Source of the DNA: Sphingobacterium sp. N143
Lineage (GTDB): Bacteria; Bacteroidota; Bacteroidia; Sphingobacteriales; Sphingobacteriaceae
Direction: 5' to 3'
NCBI RefSeq assembly: GCF_030325625.1
Contig: NZ_JACAIS010000001.1
Location: 248,001-312,000 of the forward strand
Length of the DNA stretch: 64,000 nt
The translations under genes were made by a program, and so were the position numbers. Below the pieces are notes generated by a model. It was not told the origin of the DNA. It saw only the letters and a list, made by a program, of their open reading frames with translations, and ran no database searches. Below are positions 16,895-25,579 of this stretch, piece after piece (position 1 is the first letter of the stretch; each line of letters begins with the position of its first letter).

Positions 16895-17755
16895 TTAAAC
16901 CTTCTTTTTTGCATGGATTATGCGATCTGCACCATGGATATCTTGGATCAGTTGAACTTCCGTAAATCCTTTTTTTTCGATTAGTTCTTTTGTTTCCGCT
17001 CCCAAATATTGGTTGATTTCAAAATATAGATCACCATTGGGGACCAAATGCGTCGCTGCAAATGATGAAATAACATCATAGAAAATCAAGGGAGCACTTT
17101 CTTCGATAAATAAAGCAATTTCAGGTTCATAAGCCAATACATTTTGATGCATATGTTGCTTTTCCTTTGGCGTGATATAGGGCGGATTGGATACGACAAT
17201 ATCATATTGTTGCGCTGAGAAGATATATTCCCATTCCAGTATGTCCGCATTGATAAATTGAACGGGTGTATTTATTCGTTGTGCATTTCCTTTTGCAGTA
17301 TTGATTGCCTCTTTGGAAATATCGACCGTGGTTACTTCTGCGTGGTCTAAATGCCTTGACAATATAATGGGAATGCAACCAGAACCAGTTCCGATATCAA
17401 TTACTTTTAGATTTTTGGAACTTCGATGTTTTTTGATAATTAAATCAACCAGTTCTTCTGTTTCTTGTCGAGGTATCAATACATGTTCATTGACCGCAAA
17501 GATTTCGCCATAAAAATCAGCCTTATTAAGAATATATTGTATGGGACGGTGCTTTTTTAAATCTTGGAGAATTTCCTTGAACCGCAAAGCATGTCGATCA
17601 GATACTTCTTTTGTTTTGTTTAGTGGATAGCTAAGTCTGTTTAGTTCAAATAGGTCCGTCACAATAAGTAGGAAAATAGACTTTATTTCATCCTTATCGT
17701 ATAGGGACTGTAATTCTTGTTGAAATAATAATTCGAAATCTTGAAGTATTCTCAT
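16895..17755 (-). CDS. prmC: Peptide chain release factor N5-glutamine methyltransferase
   Basis: Methylates the Gln of the GGQ motif in RF1 and RF2 with S-adenosylmethionine. The protein has 286 residues: N-terminal helical domain (1-80) and a methyltransferase domain with the SAM motif IDIGTGSGC (119-127) and the family-defining NPPY at 190-193. Divergent from ribD with 34 bp between the start codons. A box CAAAGGTA (17760-17767; TACCTTTG on the minus strand) ends 4 nt before the ATG and could be the -7 element. Confidence 0.93.
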   Translation of the reverse strand: MRILQDFELLFQQELQSLYDKDEIKSIFLLIVTDLFELNRLSYPLNKTKEVSDRHALRFKEILQDLKKHRPIQYILNKADFYGEIFAVNEHVLIPRQETEELVDLIIKKHRSSKNLKVIDIGTGSGCIPIILSRHLDHAEVTTVDISKEAINTAKGNAQRINTPVQFINADILEWEYIFSAQQYDIVVSNPPYITPKEKQHMHQNVLAYEPEIALFIEESAPLIFYDVISSFAATHLVPNGDLYFEINQYLGAETKELIEKKGFTEVQLIQDIHGADRIIHAKKKV

Positions 17756-17789
17756 GCATCAAAGGTACGATTTTCATAGATTTGTACCT

Positions 17790-18836
17790 ATGGATATGCA
17801 CCGGCGATATATGCAACGTTGTTTGGAGCTGGCTCAAATGGGAGCTGGTTCGGTAAGTCCCAATCCAATGGTTGGAGCAGTTATTGTTGACAATAATCAG
17901 ATTATTGGGGAGGGCTATACATCTCCTTATGGAGGGCCACATGCTGAAGTAAATGCTGTTCAACAAGTTTTAAATAGCTATGGTGAAGAGGCAGGGATCC
18001 GTTTAGCCAGCAGTACATTCTACGTGAGCCTTGAGCCCTGTGCTCACTTTGGGAAAACACCACCTTGCGCAAATATGATCGCAGATCTCAAGCCGCAGAA
18101 AGTTTTTGTGGCCTGTCTGGATCCTTATGCCAAGGTCAATGGTAAAGGTATTGCGATTTTGCGGGAGGCCGGGATTGAGGTGGAGGTTGGCTTATTGGAA
18201 AAAGAAGCGATCTGGATGAACCGTCGCTTTTTTACGCGGATTGGTCAGCATCGCCCGTATGTCATTTTAAAATGGGCTCAGTCGAAGGATGCTTTTATAG
18301 GACAGAAAGATAGGCAGATTTGGATCAGTAATGCCGCAAGTCAGCAGTTGGTTCATCGTTGGCGAGCGGAAGAAGATGCCATTCTTGTGGGGAGCAATAC
18401 CGCACGTATTGATAACCCTAGCCTAACCGTGCGTCACTGGAAAGGAAATAATCCTTTGCGTGTTTTGATAGACCGCGATCTGAAGATCCCAGCTGATGCC
18501 AAAATTTTTGATGAGCAAGCTCACACCATTGTGTTTAATGCAAAAAAAACTGACTGGCAAGGGCATATTAAGCATATTGAGCTCGAAAACTATAGCTTAT
18601 ATCTTCCTCAAAATATTCTTTATCAACTCTATCTAATGGATGTACAATCGATCATAGTTGAAGGTGGAGCGGCAACATTACAACTGTTTATCGATGCCGG
18701 ATTGTGGGATGAAGCCCGTGTCTTTCAATCCGATCAACGGTTGGATTCAGGCGTGGCTGCACCCCGACTTAAAGGACAGATTGTAGACAGAAAAATGATC
18801 GCCAATGATCTATTGACAATTTATATAAAAGGATAA
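17790..18836 (+). CDS. ribD: Bifunctional riboflavin deaminase/reductase
   Basis: Catalyses deamination and then side-chain reduction of the pyrimidine intermediate in riboflavin synthesis. From ATG 17790 the protein has 348 residues. The N-terminal deaminase has HAEVNA (His51, Glu53) and PCAHFGKTPPC (Cys84, Cys93) as zinc site; the C-terminal reductase has KWAQSKDAFIG and VEGGAATLQLF, the NADPH and substrate region. A possible -7 box TAGATTTG (17777-17784) ends 5 nt before this ATG, which argues against the more upstream ATG at 17754. ATG 17796 is another option. Confidence 0.92.
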   Translation: MDMHRRYMQRCLELAQMGAGSVSPNPMVGAVIVDNNQIIGEGYTSPYGGPHAEVNAVQQVLNSYGEEAGIRLASSTFYVSLEPCAHFGKTPPCANMIADLKPQKVFVACLDPYAKVNGKGIAILREAGIEVEVGLLEKEAIWMNRRFFTRIGQHRPYVILKWAQSKDAFIGQKDRQIWISNAASQQLVHRWRAEEDAILVGSNTARIDNPSLTVRHWKGNNPLRVLIDRDLKIPADAKIFDEQAHTIVFNAKKTDWQGHIKHIELENYSLYLPQNILYQLYLMDVQSIIVEGGAATLQLFIDAGLWDEARVFQSDQRLDSGVAAPRLKGQIVDRKMIANDLLTIYIKG

Positions 18837-18906
18837 CCATAAAATCGTATATTTAGGGGATTATAAATCTTTATCTGCCTGATTTAATTTTCTAAAGTTA
18901 CATTTT

Positions 18907-20190
18907 ATGATGGTGACAGAAAACTTAATGCAGTTTATCTGGAAACTACGGTTGTTCAATACAATAGCTTTGGAGTCTACTGAGGGTGTTCCATTGTCCG
19001 TAGTCAATGTGGGACAGCATAATCTGAATGCTGGGCCCGATTTTAAGATGGCACGTATCATTCTGGGGAATGAAGAATGGGCTGGCCATATAGAAATGCA
19101 TGTCCGAGCCTCGGACTGGAATAGACATCATCATCAATATGATGTTTCTTACAATAATGTCGTCTTACATGTTGTTTGGATAAATGACCAGGTGATCTAT
19201 CGCAAGGATGGAACTGTCATTCCTACTTTGGAACTTTCAGCCTATGTAGATCAGGATCTGCTGATGAAGTATGCAAACATGATGACCAGGGCTTATTGGA
19301 TTCCTTGTCAAGCCCAGCTAGATTCGGTAGATACATTCAAGCGATCGATGTGGTTGGACGCTTTGTCTTATGAACGGCTGGAAATGAAAATACTGGATGT
19401 ATTTTCAATATTAGCAAAGGCAGATAACGATTGGGAACGAGTGTTCTGGGTATGGATGTGCCGGGGTATGGGGTTGAGCGTAAACGTTGATATGTTTCAA
19501 GAATTAGGGGAAAAACTGCCGTTTCAGGTTTTACAGAAGTATCGTTTTGATCCTTTTAAAATAGAGGCTTTATTTTTCGGGATCAGTGGTTTATTGCCCC
19601 GGGATCACCCAGATGAATATACCCGGCAATTGATCGATGAGTTTGATTATCAGAAAGCTATTCATGATCTTGTCGTAATCAATGGGAACTGGAAGAAATT
19701 GAGGATGCGACCATATAACTTTCCGGAACTGCGTGTAGCCCAACTAGCCGCTTTATTCAGTGGCAAATCACTCAGCCTTTCGAAGATCTTGGATGTAGAA
19801 GGGATTGAAGAAGCGCGGTCATTATTTGAGCTCAATACATTAAATGATTATTGGAGAGATCATTTTTCTTTTACCGGGCCGACTCGCACGAAGCATGCCG
19901 GAAAGATTGGTAAAGGCACAATTGATGTGCTGATCATTAATGTTATTGTCACCTTCCTTTTTGCCTATGGAAAATATTACGGAATTGAAAAATATATGGA
20001 TAAGGCGATCCGGTTTCTAGAATTGCTCCCTGTGGAAAGGAATGTTATAATAGAGAAGTTTAAGGAGTATGGTTGGCCTGTACAAAATGCATCTCAAAGC
20101 CAGTCTTTATTGCAGCTTAAAAAGTGGTACTGTGATAAAAAACAGTGCCTCAATTGTAGAATTGGGGCCGTGATTTTACGAAATGGTTAA
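18907..20190 (+). CDS. DUF2851 family protein
   Basis: A 427-residue protein of the DUF2851 family, which is found widely in Bacteroidota and has no proven function. Typical marks are LNAGPDFKMARI, WAGHIEMHV and WNRHHHQYDVSYNNVVLHVVW in the first 100 residues and a Cys-containing tail (KWYCDKKQCLNCRIG) that could bind metal. The GPDF/H-E/His-rich arrangement hints at a nuclease-like metal site, but this is inference only. Its stop overlaps the stop of the convergent ankyrin gene. Confidence 0.85.
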   Translation: MMVTENLMQFIWKLRLFNTIALESTEGVPLSVVNVGQHNLNAGPDFKMARIILGNEEWAGHIEMHVRASDWNRHHHQYDVSYNNVVLHVVWINDQVIYRKDGTVIPTLELSAYVDQDLLMKYANMMTRAYWIPCQAQLDSVDTFKRSMWLDALSYERLEMKILDVFSILAKADNDWERVFWVWMCRGMGLSVNVDMFQELGEKLPFQVLQKYRFDPFKIEALFFGISGLLPRDHPDEYTRQLIDEFDYQKAIHDLVVINGNWKKLRMRPYNFPELRVAQLAALFSGKSLSLSKILDVEGIEEARSLFELNTLNDYWRDHFSFTGPTRTKHAGKIGKGTIDVLIINVIVTFLFAYGKYYGIEKYMDKAIRFLELLPVERNVIIEKFKEYGWPVQNASQSQSLLQLKKWYCDKKQCLNCRIGAVILRNG

Positions 20191-20837
20191 TTTTTTAAAA
20201 TTTCAGCTATTTCCCGGTATCCCTTTTCATACGCGAGATCTGCAGGTATAAATCCGGAGAGGTTAGCGATTTTAGTATCTGCACCAAATTCCAGTAACGC
20301 AATGATCAATTCTATATTTCCATGTTGGGCAGCAAAATGAAGTGCTGTATCACCCGTAGCTTGTACTGCATTCACATCGGCATCAGCTTCAATGAGCAGT
20401 TTCCCAATTTCTTCATTATTGTTGGATGCCGCGATATGCAGGGGATAGGTGAATTGTTCATTTTTGGTAACAACGTTTGGATCTACTTTTTTGGATAATA
20501 ACAGACGAACAATATCGGCCTTGTTAAAATAGGTGGCAAGCGCTAAAGGTGTGAATCCATGAGAAGACCATTCATTGACCACTGATGGAAGCTGTTGTAT
20601 GATGGCCTCTACATAAGAGGTCAATCCCGCAGCACAGGCCTCGTGGATAGTCATTGATTTGGTATGTTGTAAAAGTATTCGGATGATCTGTGGTTTATTA
20701 TAATAGCAGGCTAAGAGTAAAGGTGATATGCCGTGACTGGTCGTTTCCTGTAGTAATTCGGGATTTCCAATTAATAATAGATCGATGTCATGACTTTTGC
20801 CTTCTTCAATGTATTGTTCTAAAACAGAAAGGTTCAT
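20187..20837 (-). CDS. Ankyrin repeat protein
   Basis: A 216-residue protein without signal peptide, built of about six ankyrin repeats: the repeat core is seen in ISPLLLACYYNKPQIIRILL, GFTPLALATYFNKADIVRLLL, TYPLHIAASNNNEEIGKLLI, DTALHFAAQHGNIELIIALL and a C-terminal GFIPADLAYEKGYREIAEIL. Ankyrin repeats mediate protein contact; the partner is unknown. Stop codons overlap by a few bases with the DUF2851 gene on the other strand. Confidence 0.92.
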   Translation of the reverse strand: MNLSVLEQYIEEGKSHDIDLLLIGNPELLQETTSHGISPLLLACYYNKPQIIRILLQHTKSMTIHEACAAGLTSYVEAIIQQLPSVVNEWSSHGFTPLALATYFNKADIVRLLLSKKVDPNVVTKNEQFTYPLHIAASNNNEEIGKLLIEADADVNAVQATGDTALHFAAQHGNIELIIALLEFGADTKIANLSGFIPADLAYEKGYREIAEILKN

Positions 20838-21054
20838 TTTCTAATAAATTTCGTAACTCTTCCACTAAAATAAGTTTTATTCATGAAAAATAATTGTTCG
20901 GTAGCCGAATTTATTTATGTAGTCCTGTTATGCTAACCTGGGGTGGAAAATAAAAAAATGGCTGTTTTAACCGGAGTGCAGTGGCTGTAATAGGAGGAAA
21001 AAGGATTTTTTGGCCAATTTTTGTACACAAATGTGTAGTAATGCACCTAAAACT

Positions 21055-21084
21055 TTTGTAAATTAAAAAGTAGATGTACTTTTG
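21055..21084 (+). promoter_or_regulatory. Promoter for short terminated RNA before ubiX
   Basis: TTTG (21055-21058), 18-bp spacer, TACTTTTG (21077-21084): near-perfect Bacteroidota promoter. Transcription should begin near 21089. Confidence 0.7.
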
Positions 21085-21088
21085 TTAA

Positions 21089-21158
21089 GCCCCTCCCAAG
21101 GGCATGTTTTTCATAGGTAGATGTAGGGTCGGGTGTTTCTCACTACGACCCTTTTTTT
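21089..21158 (+). ncRNA. Candidate small RNA or attenuated leader ahead of ubiX
   Basis: About 70 nt lie between a near-consensus promoter and a strong terminator. The RNA would hold a 5' hairpin GCCC/GGGC (21089-21103) and a 3' hairpin AGGGTCG/CGACCCT (21125-21152) with inner GTG/CAC pairing and a T7 tract. It contains no convincing reading frame. It could be a free small RNA, or a leader whose read-through feeds ubiX 28 bp further on. No Rfam family could be assigned by eye. Confidence 0.5.
21125..21158 (+). terminator. Rho-independent terminator 5' of ubiX
   Basis: AGGGTCG (21125-21131) / CGACCCT (21146-21152) followed by a run of T to 21158. No plus-strand protein gene lies just upstream, so it ends the predicted short RNA. 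Confidence 0.8.
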
Positions 21159-21185
21159 ATAGCTTTGTTTTTATATTTAAAAGAG

Positions 21186-21755
21186 ATGTCCAAAAGAAAA
21201 ATTGTTATTGCCATTACAGGAGCGAGCGGCTCTATCTATGCTAAGGTTTTATTAGAAAAACTACATGCATTAAAATCTCAAATTGCCGAAATAGGTATTG
21301 TGATGTCCAATAATGCCAAAGATGTTTGGCGTGCGGAATTAGGTGATGAGAGTTATCAGGATGTTCCTTTTAAGTTTTATGACAAAAATGACTTTTTTGC
21401 ACCGTTTGCTTCAGGGTCAGCACGGTACGATACCATGATCGTTTGTCCATGCTCTATGGGAACCTTATCAAGGATAGCTTATGGGAGCTCTTCAGATCTG
21501 ACAACACGTGCTGCAGATGTGATGCTGAAGGAACGTAGGAAATTGATTTTAGTCACCCGTGAAACACCTTTGAGTATTATACATATTCAGAACATGAAAT
21601 TGGTCACAGAGGCTGGAGGGATAATTTGCCCAGCGTCTCCTTCATTTTATAGCTTGCCGAAGAATATGGAGGAGCTGGCCGAAACGGTTGTAGATCGTGT
21701 TTTGAGCCTTGCAGGATTTGATTTTAAACATTATCAATGGGGAGAAAACTCCTAA
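21186..21755 (+). CDS. ubiX: UbiX-type flavin prenyltransferase
   Basis: Links dimethylallyl phosphate to FMN to make prenylated FMN, the cofactor of UbiD-type decarboxylases. 189 residues from ATG 21186 (MSKRK), a usual length; an upstream in-frame ATG at 21165 precedes it. Motifs: IAITGASGSIYAK (FMN phosphate loop), CPCSMGTLSRIAYGSSSDLTTRAADVMLKERR, and RETPLSIIH, all standard for the family. No ubiD partner is in the window. In organisms that use menaquinone the cofactor may serve other UbiD-like enzymes. Confidence 0.9.
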   Translation: MSKRKIVIAITGASGSIYAKVLLEKLHALKSQIAEIGIVMSNNAKDVWRAELGDESYQDVPFKFYDKNDFFAPFASGSARYDTMIVCPCSMGTLSRIAYGSSSDLTTRAADVMLKERRKLILVTRETPLSIIHIQNMKLVTEAGGIICPASPSFYSLPKNMEELAETVVDRVLSLAGFDFKHYQWGENS

Positions 21756-21825
21756 GTGACTGCGGGCTGAAATCTATTTTTAGTGTTCTATAATAAAATT
21801 GTATTTTGTAACTTTGTTTCTCGAA

Positions 21826-21975
21826 ATGAAGCAATCAGGAGCATCGCGCGAAAAATCTATTTATAACTATACGATTTATAGTCATAAATACGTTTTTTGT
21901 TTGATTAGACCAAATACGTTCCATGCTTTACTAAACAATTTGTATCCTATTAATTTCAATCACATTCATATATGA
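21826..21975 (+). CDS. Candidate 49-codon ORF overlapping pyrC start
   Basis: ATG at 21826, stop TGA at 21973-21975 overlapping the pyrC ATG (21972) by 4 bp. A -7-like TAACTTTG (21809-21816) ends 9 nt before its ATG, but no good -33 element pairs with it. The product is rich in Asn, His, Tyr and Ile and resembles nothing known. If translated, it would couple ribosome flow to pyrC; it could also be chance. Confidence 0.3.
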   Translation: MKQSGASREKSIYNYTIYSHKYVFCLIRPNTFHALLNNLYPINFNHIHI

Positions 21976-23240
21976 AAAGCTTATTGATTACTTCTGCTAA
22001 AGTAATTTTGCCAGGTAACGAATTTCATCAGCAAACTGTTGATATATTCATTGAGAAAGGGAAAATCGTGCAGATTGGAAAGACTGTCAAACCCACGGAT
22101 AAGAATGTAGAGGTTATCGATGGTTCGGGAAAAATTTTGGCACCTGGGTTTTTCGATTTACATGCTAATTTTGGGGAACCGGGATTAGAAACGAAAGAAG
22201 ATATCATCACCGGTACTGCCGCCGCCGCCGCAGGAGGCTTTACTGGGGTGGCCGTCATGCCAAATACCGAACCTGCCATTCACAGCCGTTCCGAAGTGGC
22301 CCTAATTGTGAACGTAGCAAAGGGAAATATTGTCGATGTGCATCCTATCGGTGCAATTAGCAAAAAAAGAGAAGGGAAGGAGCTAGCAGAGTTATATGAT
22401 ATGAAGCAAACTGGGGCTGTTGCTTTCAGTGATGGAAATAAAAGTGTGCAGCAGGCAGGACTGATGAGCAGGGCACTTTTATATGCGAAAGGGTTTGAAG
22501 GCTTGATTTTTTCACATGCCGAAGACGAATCCATGGCCGGAGGGAACAAAATGAATGAAGGTGCTATGAGTACCTATTTGGGCATGAAAGGGATCCCTAA
22601 CCTTGCAGAGTCTTTGATGGTCTCACGTGATTTATATCTTGCTGAATATACAGAAGCGCCAATTCACTTTGCATCAATTAGTACACCAGAGGCCGTAGAG
22701 CTGATCAAGAAAGCAAAAGCCAAGGGGCTCCGGGTAACTTGCGATGTGGCGGCTCATCAACTGGTCTTTACCGATGAGGATATCATTGGTTTTGATAGCA
22801 ATTATAAAGTTAGCCCACCATTACGTACAAAAGCGGACGCCAAAGTGTTGCTGAAAGGAGTGAAGGATGGTGTGATCGATGCTATTGTTTCGCAACATAC
22901 CCCGCAGGAGATTGAATTTAAAAATGTTGAATTCCATATTGCTAAAAATGGGATCATTGGTTTACAAACCGTATTGCCTTTGCTCGTCCGTGCAGGATTG
23001 ACAGAGGAGCAGATTGTGAATAGTTTAGCCGTTAGACCACGACAAATTTTGGCGCTTGATGTTCCGTCAATTGAGGTGGGGGCAATGGCAAATCTTGTAC
23101 TATTTGATCTTACGAAAGCCTGGACTTTCGACGAGAAGACAAATAAATCTAAATCAAAAAATTCTCCATTATTCGGACAGACATTAAAGGGCGCTGTCGA
23201 ATTGGTCATCAATAATAATCAAATCATAAAAAACGATTAA
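21972..23240 (+). CDS. pyrC: Dihydroorotase
   Basis: Cyclises carbamoyl aspartate to dihydroorotate in pyrimidine synthesis. The 422-residue amidohydrolase belongs to the long multifunctional-type class. The first metal motif is altered: FFDLHANFGEPG carries one His where most dihydroorotases have DxHxH (DLHVH); here Asn stands at the second position. Other marks, FSHAEDE, IHFASIS and the Asp region FSDGNKSV, are kept. Loss of the second His is typical of PyrC-like paralogues that may be inactive or pair with PyrB, so activity should not be taken for granted. Confidence 0.85.
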   Translation: MKSLLITSAKVILPGNEFHQQTVDIFIEKGKIVQIGKTVKPTDKNVEVIDGSGKILAPGFFDLHANFGEPGLETKEDIITGTAAAAAGGFTGVAVMPNTEPAIHSRSEVALIVNVAKGNIVDVHPIGAISKKREGKELAELYDMKQTGAVAFSDGNKSVQQAGLMSRALLYAKGFEGLIFSHAEDESMAGGNKMNEGAMSTYLGMKGIPNLAESLMVSRDLYLAEYTEAPIHFASISTPEAVELIKKAKAKGLRVTCDVAAHQLVFTDEDIIGFDSNYKVSPPLRTKADAKVLLKGVKDGVIDAIVSQHTPQEIEFKNVEFHIAKNGIIGLQTVLPLLVRAGLTEEQIVNSLAVRPRQILALDVPSIEVGAMANLVLFDLTKAWTFDEKTNKSKSKNSPLFGQTLKGAVELVINNNQIIKND

Positions 23241-23243
23241 ACC

Positions 23244-23918
23244 ATGGAAGCAAATATAAAAGCTGCCGTAGAGGCCGGCATTTTAAATTATGGCAATGTT
23301 GATGGGATTTCTACAGCTGCTGAATTTTCAGCAAAACTCATCCAAGTATTTAATACAGATGCCTCATATCTTGAGAAATTGGAACTTTTGGACCAATCAT
23401 TCGATGACTACCCCTTGTTTGACGAACTCCGGGAGGTCTATGTGGACCTGCTATTGATGAATTTCTTTTCAAGTGATGTACAGAAACTGGAAGAAGATTA
23501 TCTGGATTCCGAAGAATGGGAGGCCATTGAAGATGAAACAATAGACCGTGGAACGGAACTGTTAAATATTTTTCTTTATTTAGGGGAATGCAAAGATGAC
23601 GAGATTGAGCCTGAACTGGATGATTTCTTAAAAGAGTTTTTGCTGGTTGATGAAGATGAGTTCCAAGATGAACATGAAATTTATGAAGATATTATCGCCA
23701 ACCAGATTCTGGTAGACAGCCCATATGCTGAAATAGCGAAAGTAGCAAAAGGAATCAATCCAAGAAGTGAAGTCTATGAACTGTTTTATCCGATGATGAG
23801 TTTCTTTAGTGAGTTGAAACCAACGGAGAAGCAGTTTGAAGAATATGCTGCAGCCTCAGGTAATAAAGCCTTTGATATTGCGCTTTACCGAATTGTGAGT
23901 ACTTACTATAATAATTAA
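23244..23918 (+). CDS. Acidic protein of unknown function
   Basis: 224 residues, soluble, strongly acidic (many Asp/Glu, for example LLVDEDEFQDEHEIYEDI), mostly helical. No motif known to me. It begins 3 bp after pyrC and ends 4 bp before the DUF4199 gene, so it is cotranscribed with both. Confidence 0.75.
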   Translation: MEANIKAAVEAGILNYGNVDGISTAAEFSAKLIQVFNTDASYLEKLELLDQSFDDYPLFDELREVYVDLLLMNFFSSDVQKLEEDYLDSEEWEAIEDETIDRGTELLNIFLYLGECKDDEIEPELDDFLKEFLLVDEDEFQDEHEIYEDIIANQILVDSPYAEIAKVAKGINPRSEVYELFYPMMSFFSELKPTEKQFEEYAAASGNKAFDIALYRIVSTYYNN

Positions 23919-23922
23919 TCTT

Positions 23923-24525
23923 ATGGCGGATTCAATCAACCCAAGCAATGCAGGATTTGATGCAGTATTTGACAAGAAAAAAAGTATTATCTATGGTATA
24001 ATACTGGGGGTAATTTCTTTTGTTTTAGGACTGCTGGTCCTGTTTATTGTCAAAGATCTGGCATCCTTTTGGGGGGTAATGTCCATGTCGTTTGTCGTCA
24101 ATACAGGTGTTTTTGTTTTTATCTCAGCTGTATTATCCTTTTCTCTTCGAAAGGCAAATGGGGGGTATTGGAGTTTTTCCATCGCGCTGAAATCCATCTT
24201 TATGATGTTGGCGATTTCAACCATTATTTCGACCATTGGAACCCAATTATATGTTAATTTTATCAACCCTACGCTACAAGAAAAGGTTGTGACCCATACC
24301 ATCAATGTGACCATTGAGTATATGGAGAAAAATAATATACCTGATGAAATAATTGATTCAAAAATTGCAGAACTGGAAAAGCAAGTTGATTCCATCGGGA
24401 AGATAACCTTCGGTCAGATTTTTAAGGGGCTGGCGATTACTTTACTGTTTCAATTTGTTTTTGCACTGTTACTGTCTGCATTGACAAAACGTGAAAAACT
24501 GGTGTTTAAGCAGGAACCTAATTAG
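23923..24525 (+). CDS. DUF4199 family membrane protein
   Basis: 200 residues with four membrane helices (about 25-45, 52-72, 88-110, 163-185) and a charged segment between helices three and four (SKIAELEKQVDS). DUF4199 proteins are small membrane proteins of Bacteroidota without known function. It is the last gene of the pyrC group; a hairpin follows. Confidence 0.82.
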   Translation: MADSINPSNAGFDAVFDKKKSIIYGIILGVISFVLGLLVLFIVKDLASFWGVMSMSFVVNTGVFVFISAVLSFSLRKANGGYWSFSIALKSIFMMLAISTIISTIGTQLYVNFINPTLQEKVVTHTINVTIEYMEKNNIPDEIIDSKIAELEKQVDSIGKITFGQIFKGLAITLLFQFVFALLLSALTKREKLVFKQEPN

Positions 24526-24550
24526 AATTTATAAATAAGATATATTGCAT

Positions 24551-24580
24551 AAGGTATTACTGGAAAAAGTAATACCTTTG
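24551..24580 (+). terminator. Terminator after the DUF4199 gene
   Basis: AAGGTATTAC (24551-24560) pairs with GTAATACCTT (24569-24578), 8-nt loop, followed by TGTTTG. The T tract is weak. Confidence 0.6.
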
Positions 24581-24607
24581 TTTGTATTAAAATAGTATAT
24601 TTTTAGC

Positions 24608-25573
24608 ATGATTAACATTCACATGGATATTTCTGTTGTTGTTCCATTATTTAATGAGGAAGAATCTTTACCCGAATTGACGGCTTGGATTGATCGTGTT
24701 ATGACTGCCAATCATTTTTCTTATGAAATCATTTTGGTGGACGATGGCAGTAAAGATAATTCTTGGAAGATCATTGAGCAATTGAAGCTACAGAATAGCA
24801 ATATCTCAGCGATCAAATTCAGACGTAACTATGGTAAATCTGCTGCTCTGAATGTTGGATTTGCTGCTGCGCAAGGTGATGTTGTCATTACAATGGATGC
24901 TGATTTGCAGGATAGCCCTGATGAAATTCCTGAATTGTATGATCGGGTGATGAATAAGGGGGCTGACCTGGTTTCTGGCTGGAAACAAAAACGTTATGAT
25001 CCGTTGACAAAAACGATTCCGACTAAACTGTTCAATGGGGTGACAAGATCGATGTCAGGAATCCACAATTTACATGATTTTAACTGTGGTCTTAAAGCTT
25101 ATAAAAAAGAGGTGATCAAAAATATAGAGGTTTATGGCGAGATGCACCGTTATATTCCGGTAATTGCAAAATGGGCCGGTTTTACAAATATACAAGAGCA
25201 GATCGTTCAACACTATCCCCGGAAATACGGGACCACAAAATTTGGGCCTGGTCGTTTTGTGAAAGGTTTTCTGGACCTGCTGTCTATATTTTTTGTAGGC
25301 AAGTTTGCTAAAAGACCAATGCATTTTTTTGGTGTTATGGGCGTTGTGAGCTTTCTTGCTGGATTATTTATTTCCATCTATTTAATTTGTCATAAATTGA
25401 TGAGTATTGCCAATGGGACACCGTTTCGTGATATAACAGATCAACCCCTGTTTTTCTTTGCCTTAACGGCCATTATTTTGGGGACGCAGTTGTTTTTGAC
25501 GGGTTTTTTGGCTGAATTAGTGTCTAGAAGTAATTCAGAACGGAATGATTATCAGATTGAGAAAGTCATTTAA
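24608..25573 (+). CDS. Family 2 glycosyltransferase, GtrB/DPM1-like
   Basis: Transfers a sugar from a nucleotide donor to a lipid carrier phosphate. The GT-A domain covers about 5-220 with DISVVVPLFNEEESL, VDDGSKDNSW and the metal motif DADLQD near residue 97; two membrane helices follow (about 235-260 and 275-300), as in GtrB/ArnC-like polyprenyl-phosphate glycosyltransferases. 321 residues; a second ATG at 24623 would also fit. The next glycosyltransferase gene starts 6 bp later, so both act together in surface glycan synthesis. Confidence 0.9.
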   Translation: MINIHMDISVVVPLFNEEESLPELTAWIDRVMTANHFSYEIILVDDGSKDNSWKIIEQLKLQNSNISAIKFRRNYGKSAALNVGFAAAQGDVVITMDADLQDSPDEIPELYDRVMNKGADLVSGWKQKRYDPLTKTIPTKLFNGVTRSMSGIHNLHDFNCGLKAYKKEVIKNIEVYGEMHRYIPVIAKWAGFTNIQEQIVQHYPRKYGTTKFGPGRFVKGFLDLLSIFFVGKFAKRPMHFFGVMGVVSFLAGLFISIYLICHKLMSIANGTPFRDITDQPLFFFALTAIILGTQLFLTGFLAELVSRSNSERNDYQIEKVI

Positions 25574-25579
25574 TCCACT

